Shown here: positions 34,301-44,773 of the stretch, in pieces
How positions within the stretch are numbered: position 1 is the first letter of the stretch
Layout of the letters: each line of letters starts with the position of its first letter
Assembly: GCF_032854445.1 (NCBI RefSeq)
Contig: NC_088304.1
Coordinates: 11,667,704-11,731,703, forward strand
From: Liolophura sinensis
Taxonomy: Eukaryota > Mollusca > Polyplacophora > Chitonida > Chitonidae
Length of the DNA stretch: 64,000 nt
Direction of reading: 5' to 3'
The notes under the pieces: generated by a model
Told to the model about the DNA's origin: nothing
What the model saw: only the letters and a program-made list of their open reading frames with translations
Databases searched by the model: none
Translations under genes and position numbers: made by a program

Positions 34301-37300
34301 GAGGGTAGAAGAAGATAGAAATCGTCAGAGGGTGACGGAAGATAGGAGTTGTCTGAAGGTGCTGGAAGATAGGAATCGTCAGAGGGTAGTGGAAAACAAC
34401 AATTGTCAGAGGGTGGTGGTAGATAAGAGTCGTCACAGGGTGACGGATAAAAAGAATCGCCAGAGGTTGGTGGAAGATAGGAATCGTCAACGGGTAGTGG
34501 AAGATAGGAATCGTCAGAGGGTGGTGGTATATAGGAATCGTCAGAGGGTGGTGAAAGGGAGGAATTATCAAAGGGTGGTAGTAGACAGGATTCGTCAGAG
34601 GGTGGTTGTAGATAGGAATCGTCAGAGGATAGTAAAAGAGAGGAATTGTCAGAGGGTGATGGAAGATAGGAATCTTTGGAGGGTAGTGGAAGATAAGAAT
34701 CGTCAGGGGGTGGTGGAAAATAGGAATCGTCAGAGGGTGACGGAAAATAGGAGTCGCCAGAAGGTGGTGGTAGATAGGAATCGTCAGAGGGTGGTGGTAG
34801 ATAGGAATTGTAAGAATGTGGTAGTAGATAGGAATCGTCAGAGGCTAGTGGTAGATAGGAATCGTCAGAAGGTGGTGAAAGATAGGAATCCTCAGAGGGT
34901 AGAAGAAGATAGAAATCGTCAGAGGGTGACGGAAGATAGGAGTTGTCTGAAGGTGCTGGAAGATAGGAATCGTCAGAGGGTAGTAGAAAACAACAATTGT
35001 TAGAGGGTGGTGGTATATAGGAATCGTCCGAGGGTGGTGGAAGATAGGAATAGTCAGAGGGTGGTGGAAGATAAGAATCGTCAGAGGGTGGTGGAAGATA
35101 GCAGTTGTCAGAAGGTGGTGGTATATAGGAATCGTCAGAAGATGGTGAAAGATAGGAATCGTCTGAGGGTGGTGGTAGATAGGAATCGTCAGAGGGTGGT
35201 GGTAGATAGGAATCTTTAGAGGGTGACGGAATATAGGAATCGGGAAAGGGTGATGGGAGATAGCAATCGTCAGATGGTGGTGGTAGATAGGAATCGTCAG
35301 AGGGTGGTGGAAGATAGGAATCGTCGGAGGTGGTGGTGGATAGGAATCGTCAGTGGGTGGTGGTAGATAATAATCGTCAGGAGGTAGTTGTAGGTAGGAA
35401 TCGTCAGAGGGTAGTGGAAGAGAAGAATTGTTAGAGGGTGTCGCATGATAGGAATCGTCAGAAAGTAGTAGAAGAATCATCAGAGAATGTTGGTTGATAG
35501 GAATCTCCAGATGGTGAAAGATAGGAATCGTCAGAGGGTGGTGGAAGATAGGAATGTTCAGAGGGTAGTGGAAGATAGCAATCATTAGAGGGTGGTGGTA
35601 TATAGGAATCGTCAGAGGGAAGAAGAAGGGAGGATTTGTCAGAGGGTGATGGAAAATAGGAATCGGTACATGGTGGTGGAAGATAGGAATAGTCAGAGGG
35701 TGGTGGTAGATAGGAATTTTCAGAGGGTGACGGAAGATAGGAATTCTCAGAGGGTGGTGGTAGATAAGAATCATCAGAAGGTGGTGGAAGATAGGAATTA
35801 CCAGATGGTATTAGAAGATAGGAATCGTCAGAGGGTGGTGGAAGATAGGAGTTGTCAGAGGGTGGTTGTATATAGGAATCGTCGGAGGGTGGTGGAAGAT
35901 AGGAATCGGCAGAGGGTTGTAGTAGATAGGAATCGTCAGAGGGTTGTGGTAGATAGGAATCATCAGAGGGTGGTGGAAGACAGGAATCGTCAGAGGTGGT
36001 GAAAGATAGGACTCGGCAGAGGGTTATGGTGGATAGTAATTGTCAGAGGGTGGTGGTAGATAGGAATTTTCAGAGGGTGACGGAAGATAGGAATTCTCAG
36101 AGGGTGGTGGTAGATAAGAATCATCAGAAGGTGGTGGAAGATAGGAATTACCAGATGGTAGTAGACGACAGGAATCGTCAGAGGGTCGTGGAAGATAGCA
36201 GTTGTCAGAGGGTGGTTGTATATAGGAATCGTCGGAGGGTGGTGGAAGATAGGAATCGGCAGAGGGTTGTAGTAGATAGGAATCGTCAGAGGGTTGTGGT
36301 AGATAGGAATCATCAGAGGGTGGTGGAAGATAGGAATCGTCAGAGGGTAGTGGAAGATAGAAATCATCAGAGGGTGGTGGAAGATAGCAATTGTCAGAGG
36401 GTGGTGAAAGATAGGACTCGGCAGAGAGTTGTGGTGGATAGTAATTGTCAGAGGGTGGTGGTAGATAGATATCGTCAGAGGGTGAAGGAAGAGAGGAATC
36501 GTCAGAAGGTGGTGGAAGATAGGAATCGTCAGAGGGTGGTGGTAGAAAGGAATCGTCAGAGGGTGACGGAAGAGAGGAATCGTCAGAAGGTGGTGGTAGA
36601 AAGGAATCGGCAGAGGGTTCTGGTAGATAGGAATCGTCAGAGGGTGGTGGTAGATAGGAATCGTTAGAGAGTGACGGAAGAGAGGAATCGTCAGAGTGTG
36701 ATGGAAGATAGGAATCGTCAGAGGGTGGTGGTAGGTAGGAATCGTCAGGGGGTGACGGAAGAGAGGAATCATTAGAGGGTGGTGGTAGATGGGAATTGTC
36801 AGAGGGGGGTGGTAGATAAGAATCGTCAGATTGTAGTGGAAGATAGGAATCGTCAGAGAGTGGTGGTAGATAGGAATCCTCAGAGAGTGGTGGAAGATAG
36901 GAATCGTCAGAGGGTGGTGGAAGATATGAATCGTCAGAGGGTGGTGGAAGATAGCAATCGTCAGAGGGTGGTGGTAGATAGGAATCGTCAGAGAGTAGTA
37001 GAAGAGGGGAATTGTCAGAGGGTGATGGAAGATAGGAATTGTTATAGGGTAGTGGTAGAAAGGAATCGTCAGAGGGTAGTAGAAGATAGGAATCTTAAGA
37101 GGGTGGTGGAAGATAGGAATCGTCAGAGAATGGTAGAAGATAGGAATCGTTAGAGGGTGGTGAAAGATAGGAATCGTGAGAGGGTGGTGGAAGATAGGAA
37201 TCGTCAGAGCGTGACGGAAGAGAAGAATCATCAGAGGGTGGTGGTAGATAGAAATCGTCAGAGGGTGGCGGATGAGAGGAATCATCAGAGGGTGACGGAA

Positions 37301-38015
37301 GAGAAGAATCGTCAGAGGGTGGTGGAAGATAGGAATCGTCAGAGGATGATGGTAGATAGGAATCGTTAGAGGGTGACGGAAGATAGGAATTGTCAGAGGG
37401 TGGTGGTAGATAGGAATCGTTAGAGGGTAGTGGTAGAAAGGAATTGAAAGGTGGGTGACGGAAGAGAGAGGAATCGTCAGAGGGTGGTGGTAGATAGGAA
37501 TCGTCAGAGGGTCGTGGAAGATAGTTATCGTAAGTAGGTGGTGGAAGAGAGGAATCGTCAGAGGGTGGTGGGAGATAGGAATCGTCAGAGGGTGGTGGTA
37601 GATAGGTATCGTCAGAGGGTAGTAGAACATAGGAATCGTCAGAGGGTGGTGGAAGATAGGAATCGTCAGAGGGTGGTGGAAGATAGGAATCGGCAGAGGG
37701 TGGTGGTAGATAGGAATCGTCAGAGGGTGACGGAAGAGAAGAATGGTCAGAGGGTGGTGGTAGATAGAAATCGTCAGAGGGTGGCGGATGAGAGGAATCG
37801 TCAGAGGGTGACGGAAGAGAAGAATCGTCAGAGGGTGGTGGAAGATAGGAATCGTCAGAGGGTGATGGTAGATAGGAATCGTTAGAGGGTGACGGAAGAG
37901 AGGAATAGTTAGAGGGTGACGGAAGAGAAGAATCGTCAGAGGGTGGTGGAAGATAGGAATCGTCAGAGGGTGGTGGAAGATAGGAATCGTCGGAAGAGTG
38001 AAATTGCCAGGGAAT
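31370..38015 (+). repeat. 27-bp minisatellite, right arm, about 6.6 kb
   Basis: About 245 units of 27 bases. Up to about 32,700 the units are of the GAATTGTCAGAGGGTGATGG type found in the left arm. After that almost all are GAATCGTCAGAGGGTGGTGG with 'aagatag', a variant absent on the left. Higher-order copies include a 594-base repeat (22 units; 33,864 matches 34,458) and a shift of about 350 bases (35,717 matches 36,067). Long ORFs on both strands (up to 546 codons) result from a stop-free unit whose length is a multiple of three. Confidence 0.95.
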
Positions 38016-38215
38016 GATGGTAAATTTAAGTTGCGGGGGCGCGTTTGGGGCTTCCAGGGGGTGGTGGATGGTGTCCAGGGGGGATGGTTTGCAGGGATGG
38101 TGGCCGTGGTGTGGGGGAACGACCCGGGAATGATGGCGTGGAAAGGTGGCCTTAAAAAAGGTGGTGGAGCATGCGGACTGCTAATGGTGAAGGTTACAAG
38201 TTTTAGAGGGCTTTG

Positions 38216-38413
38216 GTTCCTGGGCGTCTGCAGAAAATTCGTGGGCGGATGGTTTCACTACAGTGTGGTCGCGTGGAAGAAATGCTGGAAAACGGTGCTG
38301 GCGTGGAGTGGCCTCGGAATGCCATCGGGGATACATTGTCTGGGTTTAGTCAAAGGCTTGCGTGTCCAAGAAATTGTGGCCGGGATTTGCTTCCTGTGAA
38401 TGGAGGCGGTTGA
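38216..38413 (+). pseudogene. Exon-like open stretch upstream of the VTMESD exon
   Basis: An open frame beginning after 'cgtctgcag' (a possible acceptor) encodes about 60 residues ending in RDLLPVN and glycines. The left arm repeats it on the minus strand (4,286-4,470), but with a 5-base indel that shifts the frame part-way. It could be one exon of the same unknown gene as 38,498-38,642. Confidence 0.25.
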
Positions 38414-38497
38414 TTTAGGCTGACTGCTCTAGATTTTCTGGATAACGGGTACATTTCAAGACCTGAATTCTAACACCGCTCGCGGAAGCTGCCTTCA

Positions 38498-38642
38498 ATG
38501 CCAGACACGGAATACTCGATGTTATATCCCCGCTTGGTCACCATGGAGTCTGACACAAATCTGATGTCCAATATTCCAGAAGACGACGAGGCTGAAAAAA
38601 CATACGCAGAGGCACAGTGGCGAAATGTGGCCTTGACAGAGG
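38498..38642 (+). CDS. Putative exon conserved in both arms (right copy)
   Basis: From the ATG at 38,498 the frame runs 48 codons to a strong donor, GAGG|GTAAGA. The peptide is acidic and contains VTMESDTNLM and IPEDDEAEK. The left arm has the same peptide segments in the same frame on the minus strand, which supports coding. Immediately after the donor comes SINE sequence, so the intron is repeat-rich. I do not recognise the family, and no complete gene could be joined. Confidence 0.3.
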
Positions 38643-38654
38643 GTAAGAGTTTAT

Positions 38655-38788
38655 ATATTTACTTGACTGGTGTTTTACGCCGTACTCAAGAATATTTCAA
38701 ATATGTGACGGCGGCCAGCATTATGGTGGGAGGAAACCGAGCAGAGCCAGTTGGAAACTCACGACCATTCGCGGGTTGCTGAGAGACC
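38655..38788 (-). repeat. tRNA-derived SINE, 3' part
   Basis: 'ttgactggtgttttacgccgtactcaag' through 'cgcgggttgctga'. It begins only 12 bases after the candidate donor of the VTMESD exon. Confidence 0.8.
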
Positions 38789-39812
38789 TTATTTTCAACA
38801 TGTTTTTCGTATAAACGATTCAGCCGAGCCTAGGGGAACGCTAAAGGTGTAGAAAACGGATGAAAGAGTTTGAAAATTAGTTGAAAATATTTTTTTATGT
38901 TTCTTTATTGAGAAAAAGCCAATTGAACAATAACATTTATATGCGGGTGTTTGGGGCCTATTCTTGATATATATCATCTTTGCATGTTATATCTAAATGA
39001 AGATCTTATGAACGTTTTATAATATATTTGTGCCAGAATCTTGTCCTTTAAGCTAGCAGATGTGCTCAACCTGATATACCTGATCATGTTTATGATTTTT
39101 ATATGTTCAAAAATACATGTATTATCATTATTCTTGAATGTGCTTTGATATAAAGAACAAATTTATATTCAAATGAATGAATAAAACATAGAAAGTACCG
39201 TTTTGTTTTAAAGGAAAAAATGAAAAATTATATTAAAAGCAACATTTGCACATAATTTTTCACGCTCGTCCATTTAATATTGGCATCATTTATTGATATC
39301 GTGAAATTTTGACTTGCACTAAATGTTGCCATGATGGTTACGCCATCTGCATGTTACCGCAATGACGTCTTCATAATACGCATCCCACAACTGCTATATA
39401 CAGCCTGGTGGTAGAAATATAAAAGACTAAATCATAGAGCCTAAAACCAGAACCGTGACCAGAACCACGATCAGAACGGTGACGACAGTTTGATGGTTAA
39501 TAGGGAGTCACTCATATTACCGGTGAAATCCGGCCTCTTGTCGATTTACTTTTGTCAGGGTTTTATTCCGACTTTTTATGTATGTGCTTTAAAAAGAAAT
39601 AACGTATGTACACCCCCAGCACCATGGCTTAAGCAGAGTTAGGTAACAACATGGAGCGATGTTAATGGCAATTTATTACATGTCCCTCGCCTTGAGTTAC
39701 TCAAAATGCTGTGTTGTCATCATACTTCATATACAAGCGCTTTAAACCAATGCAGACCGATAAACTTCCGGATGCTCAGCCTACCAGGAGAATCCTGGAG
39801 TTATGAGTTATT
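38789..39812. other. Arm-shared non-coding block, right
   Basis: To 39,480 it mirrors 3,290-3,890. The rest has no match noted and no gene. Confidence 0.55.
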
Positions 39813-39814
39813 TC

Positions 39815-39885
39815 CCTTATACGACGGCGGCCAGCATTATGGTGGGAGGAAACCGGACAGAGCCCGGGAGGAACATATAGAGAGT
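39815..39885 (-). repeat. SINE fragment
   Basis: 'ttatacgacggcggccagcattatggtgggaggaaacc' only. Confidence 0.7.
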
Positions 39886-40506
39886 GAAACCAGAGCAATA
39901 ACGAGAGTTTGAGATTTGGTAAATAGTCGCACGTACTGAGGTCGAAGTCCTTGCAATCACATTAAAACAACGAAAAAGGAATGCATATTACTCGGTTCAA
40001 AAAGTTTCAAATAAATAAATCAAACTATTTTTCTAACTATTTTTTGTCAGCCGTCTGACATATTCTTCATGTTAATGTGTTCCTTTTGTATTTTTTATAT
40101 TTTGCTTTGTTTTGTTTTGTGTCTTTTTTTTCCCTTGTTTAGATTCTGTTTATGTTTTTGTTGTGTTACTTTCTTTCAGATTTTAATATGAGGAGATTCT
40201 CACCTATGAAAGACATATGATCGAGACGTCCGCAGAATCTTGAGCCTTGTACTTCAAAATAGTCATATAGGCAGATTCGGTTGTCATGGCTTTGTGTGTC
40301 ACAGTAACAGGCGTAGAAGTTCACAGAGAAACCGGATAGCCCCGAGGGTTGGATGGTGTAGAGACAGACAAGCTTAATTGTTGTCATAACTTCTGGGGTA
40401 GTTAGGCGCTCGTATGAAACCAGAGGTGTTTGTGTTTGCTGCTCACAATTGCCATGTGAAAAAATACAAATCTAAAAAAGACTAATCTTGCATATCCACA
40501 AGGTTT
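39886..40506. other. Non-coding stretch
   Basis: A T-rich run at about 40,080-40,170. A minus-strand ORF of 73 codons at 40,166-40,387 shows no recognisable domain and no support. Confidence 0.4.
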
Positions 40507-40738
40507 ATTTAGTTGACTGGTGTTTTACGCCGTACTCAAGTATATTTCACTTATACGACGGCGGCCAACATCATGGTGAGATGAAATCGGACAGAGCCCG
40601 GGGGAAACCCATGACCATCCGCGAGTTGCTGGAAGACCTTCGCACGTACGGCAGGAGAGGAAGCCAGCATTAGCCACTTGAATTCATAGCGACGGTACTG
40701 GTGAGAAGCCCCTGGGTCTTTGCGCCCCGCTGGCACGA
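40507..40738 (-). repeat. tRNA-derived SINE, nearly full
   Basis: All segments are present from the tail 'gttgactggtgttttacgcc' to 'cccctgggtctttgcgcc'. Confidence 0.85.
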
Positions 40739-41092
40739 TATCACCCTCGGCTACGGAGGACCCTATAGACAGAAGAAGTCACAGTCTTAACAATTTCATG
40801 CATGTGGCATTTCTGGTTCAGATCGTTAAAGTACTGGCTCATTGCGACCATTAGGCCATTGACGGTCGGTGGTTTATACTCGGAGATCTCCGGTTTCCTC
40901 GCCATCAGACTGGTGAAAATTTGAACCAAACAGTCAATAATTTCATTACGATACCATGTTTATGTAAGTTTAAAAGAGATGGCGTTTATCGTATTAGGAT
41001 ATAAATTTATTTCTAGATGTAAAGATTTGCCTCTCTTACTTCCCAGCTGCAAAATAACAAATCAAAGTAAAATCTTTCATAGACACATGATT

Positions 41093-41262
41093 CATTTATT
41101 TAATATTGGTGTTTTATGAGGTATCTTTCATTTATGCGATAGCGGCCAGCATTATGGTGAGAGGAAATCGGACATAGCTCGGGAGAAACCCACGACCATC
41201 CGCGAGTTGCTGAAAGACCTTCGCATGTACGGCAGGAGAGGAAGCCAGCATTAGCCACTTGA
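41093..41262 (-). repeat. tRNA-derived SINE, truncated
   Basis: From 'ttcatttatttaatattggtg' to 'ccagcattagccacttgaac'. A small plus-strand piece of the same family follows at 41,315-41,358. Confidence 0.75.
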
Positions 41263-41365
41263 ACTTGTCAGAATATTTGTACCTTCTTAGGAGTGACTGT
41301 TATATTTGAATCAAAGGTCTGACAGCAACCTGCGGATGATCGTGGGTTTCCCCATATATTTGAAC

Positions 41366-41570
41366 AAAAGTTTTTACATTTGTGAGAGCGGTTAGGCTTG
41401 GAAGGAGCCTGGAGAAAAGGCGCCCTTCCCCTGACACCAGACAAAAGCCCAGACTTAAAGCTGCAACCAAGTCTGCGAGAACTGGATTCGAACTGGCGAC
41501 CTGTTTGGCAGGTTTAAACAATTTCATACCCAGCATACGTAATACCGATACGAGCATGCTGAAGAAGTGT
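41366..41570 (-). repeat. Second SINE-like repeat with a B-box, right arm
   Basis: Mate of 2,915-3,092. The minus strand reads GTTCGAATCC within 'cgccagttcgaatccag'. Confidence 0.45.
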
Positions 41571-41884
41571 CAGAAATGCTATATTTCTTTTACTTATTTT
41601 TTGTAAATTTCATAGATACTTAAAAGTACATTCGTCAGTCGGAAAAAGTTAGGATTAATAAGAATATTTCGTTGAGTAATAATCTAATCTGGCTGTTTCA
41701 CTTTGCTGGTTTCCCTGAGCTAATAATATATTTGTATCATACTATTATTAAATAGATTTGAAATATTAATGTTATAGCAATATCCAAGAAAATATTTTTT
41801 ATGGACCATGCTATATAGTGAAGAAGGCATAGGATTTTGTTTCATAATAACACCTTTCACTGCATAACCCACCCTATCTGACTT

Positions 41885-42290
41885 GTACAAGAAGACTATG
41901 AACTATTGTTTTGTACCTGGAGAGTATGTACCCTCACATTACACCAATGGACTGTGGGTGCTCCCTTGTACAAGTGGACTATGGACGTTCACATTGCACA
42001 GGTGGATTGTGGGTGGTCAGTTTCTACAGATGTGAACGCTCATTATGTACAAGTGGACTATGGACGCTCACTTTGTACAAGTGTAGTATGGACGCTCACT
42101 TTGTACAAGTGGACTAAGGAAGCTCACATTGTAAAAAGCGGACTGTGAAAGCTCACTTTGTACAAGTGTAGTATGGACGCTCACTTTGTACAAGTGGATT
42201 ATGGAAGCTCACATTGTAAAAAGCGGACTGTGAAAGCTCACTTTGTACAAGTGGACTAATGAAGGTGCAATGGTAAACGTTTACTTTTTA
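41885..42290 (-). repeat. 28-bp dyad repeat, right arm
   Basis: Inverted mate of 2,130-2,585, with units such as 'cactttgtacaagtggactatggacgct'. Confidence 0.85.
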
Positions 42291-42359
42291 CATCTAGACT
42301 AGACCCCTTTTTTGTACAAACAGGGTTCAAACCCGAGTTGGGACATATCAAAAACCATA

Positions 42360-42500
42360 AAATCAGTACTTGATGTTGCCTCCCTTGGCGTTTAGCACTG
42401 AGAGACTAGAGAAAGGAAACATGACTGGTTCGCCCAGTGTCAGTACACTGTGACTGGGTCGGGTGTCATATCTGGTGCCTTCCGCACAGTGGATTAGGGA
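42360..42500 (-). pseudogene. Exon-like block, right-arm mate
   Basis: On the minus strand this block is open and shares the PSHSVL-containing peptide core with 1,866-2,013, ending in a TGA. It has no SINE insertion. The function is unknown. Parallel reading frames in the two arms are the only support for coding. Confidence 0.25.
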
Positions 42501-42609
42501 CGATCGTTTTTGCACTTTGTAACCATTGACGCTACTTAGTAAGTAGCATGCGGACGTTTACTTTGTACAAACCGACTATGAATTATCGATGCTCAAGCTA
42601 TACACGTGA

Positions 42610-42960
42610 ATTATGGGGGCCCACTTTGTAGAAGTGGGTTTATATGAACGCGCACTTTGTGCAAGAGGGTTTATATGGACACTCACTTTGTACAAGTGGG
42701 TTTATATGGACGACCACTGTGCAAGTGTGTTTATATGGACAACCACAATGTACATGTGGGTATATAAGGACACCCACTTTGTACAAGTGGGTTTATATGG
42801 ACGCCCACTTTGTGCAAATGGGTTTATATGGACACCCACTTTGTACAAGTGGGTTTATATGGACGACGACATTGTACATGTGGGTATATATGGACACCCA
42901 TCTTATATATGGACGCCCACTTCGTACAAGTGAGTTTATACGGACGCTCGCTTGTAAAAG
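42610..42960 (-). repeat. 31-bp dyad repeat, right arm
   Basis: Inverted mate of 1,224-1,480, about eleven units (CCCACTTTGTACAAGTGGG plus a 'tttatatggacg' linker). Confidence 0.85.
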
Positions 42961-43052
42961 TACGTTATTAACGCTTATCTTTATACAATGGATTTTAAAT
43001 AAAGAAACAAACAAACAGACCAATAAATAAACAAGTAGTACACAGTACATAC

Positions 43053-43103
43053 CCTAGCGCTGGTCAGCACCACAGCCATATAGAAAACGCTTATACAATA
43101 CAT
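43053..43103 (-). CDS. Putative signal-peptide first exon, right-arm copy
   Basis: This is the minus-strand counterpart of 1,063-1,113. It has the same ATG, the same length and the same GTATGT donor, with a substituted hydrophobic pair in the middle. It lies 3 to 4 kb beyond the P450-proximal end of the palindrome's SINE cluster and points away from the P450 gene. As with the other copy, no complete downstream gene could be assembled. Confidence 0.35.
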
Positions 43104-43229
43104 TGTCTTGGAAGAAGAGGAATAGAAACCAGCTGACATCACTAGAGCCTGTATACACACCTATATATCATCTATCTGTAGAGTGAAACGAGTTAACACA
43201 TCATTCTTTGATATTAACTTCTATAGCTC

Positions 43230-43310
43230 TGAACAACCTACTCAATAATATTTGACATACGATGGCGCCCAGCATTGTGGTGGGAGAAAATCGGACACAG
43301 AGCCTTGAGG
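43230..43310 (-). repeat. SINE fragment at the outer palindrome edge
   Basis: 'caataatatttgacatacgatggcgcccagcattgtggtgggag...cggacacagagcc'. Confidence 0.55.
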
Positions 43311-44773
43311 TTTTTCACTGTGTGCCCAAACTGATGACGTCTTTATTACAGGAAGGCTCCAGCCTAAAACCATGGTTAATCTTCCAGTAATCTTTCCCAA
43401 TTCCGGTAGTTTTTGTTAATTGTCCTAGATACAAGACAATAAAATACATCAGTACCCTTATATTTTTAGCATATTTCACTAATGTAAAGTAAATCAACGT
43501 TACGAGGTAATACAAGACACAAATCTGAAATCAAATAAACGTACAAGGCAATATTTTCAACCATTCCGTCATTATACAATAGCATTTTACCCAGTAATAA
43601 TGAGAAAATCTGAGCTGAATTTGAAAGGATGACAGCAACATTGCCGAGTGCGGCTACCGAGGACGTGCTACGGTAGCACCCATTATTATTCGGATGCCCT
43701 CATCTTACCATCGTTCCATCGCCCGACGGCGGCACAAAGCGATGGCACATCGTGTCATCGTGCCATCGTGCCATCGCTTTGTACCATCGTGCCATCGCCA
43801 GACGATGGATGCTATGATGGACTTATTAGGCTTTCATAGATACGTGATCTGTCTGACCTAGACAGGCGAGCTGCACTTCAGGCCTGTAGAGTAGCTACAT
43901 GGCTCTCTGTTTATGTACATAATAAGTCTACTTTACCTGGGGACCAAAACTGGGACACTCAACAAAAACGCATTAAATCTTACTCTTTATCGGCGAGGCT
44001 TTCCTCGCATGGATGGGTTGTAATGCTGTCTGGAAGAAAAGGCCCATGCTAACTTTGTATAGTACGATCTGTACTCGCTTTATATCGGTGTGAGTACAAA
44101 CCCTCAAATCTGCTTTTCAGTTGAGATGGATTCTTTTGGTGATCACTGCATTGCCTTAAGCGGACTCCTAAAAAAAGACTCCTCATAAAACGTACAGCAT
44201 AGGGAGTGAACCTCTCTATAGTTTACGTGGGAGGCATTGTCTGTATAAGCTGTAAATAACATCGAGTAATTATACTTAGTGCATACTAATACACTGAAAT
44301 ATACGCATGAGGTAACGAGCCGCCCTGCCTAATACCATTGTTTATATAACACGTTATATGCCTAAAAGAACACAATCAAGGTGTTCTGATTGAGATTATA
44401 TTCTTCATCTTATACTATATAAGGCTTAACAAGAAGTTAGATTGTTCGCACATTTAGAAGCTTCATTTAATTGTAACACGTACACGTGCATGTTAGCACT
44501 GTAATGTACCGCTGAAATGGCGTAAAGACATAATCATTCATTGACGTAAATATGACTGCGATGCATATCTGGGTTAAGAAAGTGGGACGCACAACGAGCG
44601 AGATTAGAGACACAGACAGCCCAGGCCATTATGCCCTGGTTAGAATCAAAGGCTGTCAACAGGTCAACGACCTCAACAAAAAAAAGAGGTCAACAAAAAA
44701 AGAAACGCTCCGTATGTACGAAGCCACGTAAAGGATTCGCGCTGCATTCGAGTAAGCAAAAGCTCGTGTAAAC
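43311..44773. other. Intergenic region upstream of the P450 gene
   Basis: No gene. A short repeat of 'gtgccatc' occupies about 43,735-43,800. A TATATAAGG at about 44,414 lies 360 bases before the P450 start codon and could be its TATA box if the 5' UTR is that long. This is unproven. Confidence 0.5.

Larger units (their letters stand above)
23501..43235 (-). repeat. Right arm of the giant imperfect inverted repeat
   Basis: This is the reverse-complement partner of 940-14,202. It is about 6.5 kb longer, mostly because the 27-bp minisatellite grew from roughly 1 kb on the left to 6.6 kb here. It lacks the 1.44-kb insertion seen at 10,607-12,047 on the left. It carries its own SINE insertions, for example 27,708-27,965. 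The outward limit of recognisable homology is near 43,235, just before a SINE fragment and the upstream region of the P450 gene. Confidence 0.85.

Noticed and set aside
35990-37630. 546-codon minus-strand ORF and other long ORFs in the minisatellite
   Set aside because: They are periodic with the 27-bp unit, open on both strands and frame-shifted at array irregularities. No start context, introns or domains.
31370-38015. CRISPR-like array
   Set aside because: Units are contiguous without unique spacers, and the context is eukaryotic.
940-43235. Palindrome as a simple assembly fold-back
   Set aside because: The arms differ by about 10 percent, by arm-specific SINEs with target duplications and by kilobase indels. 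A fold-back artefact would be nearly identical. Long reads should still confirm it.
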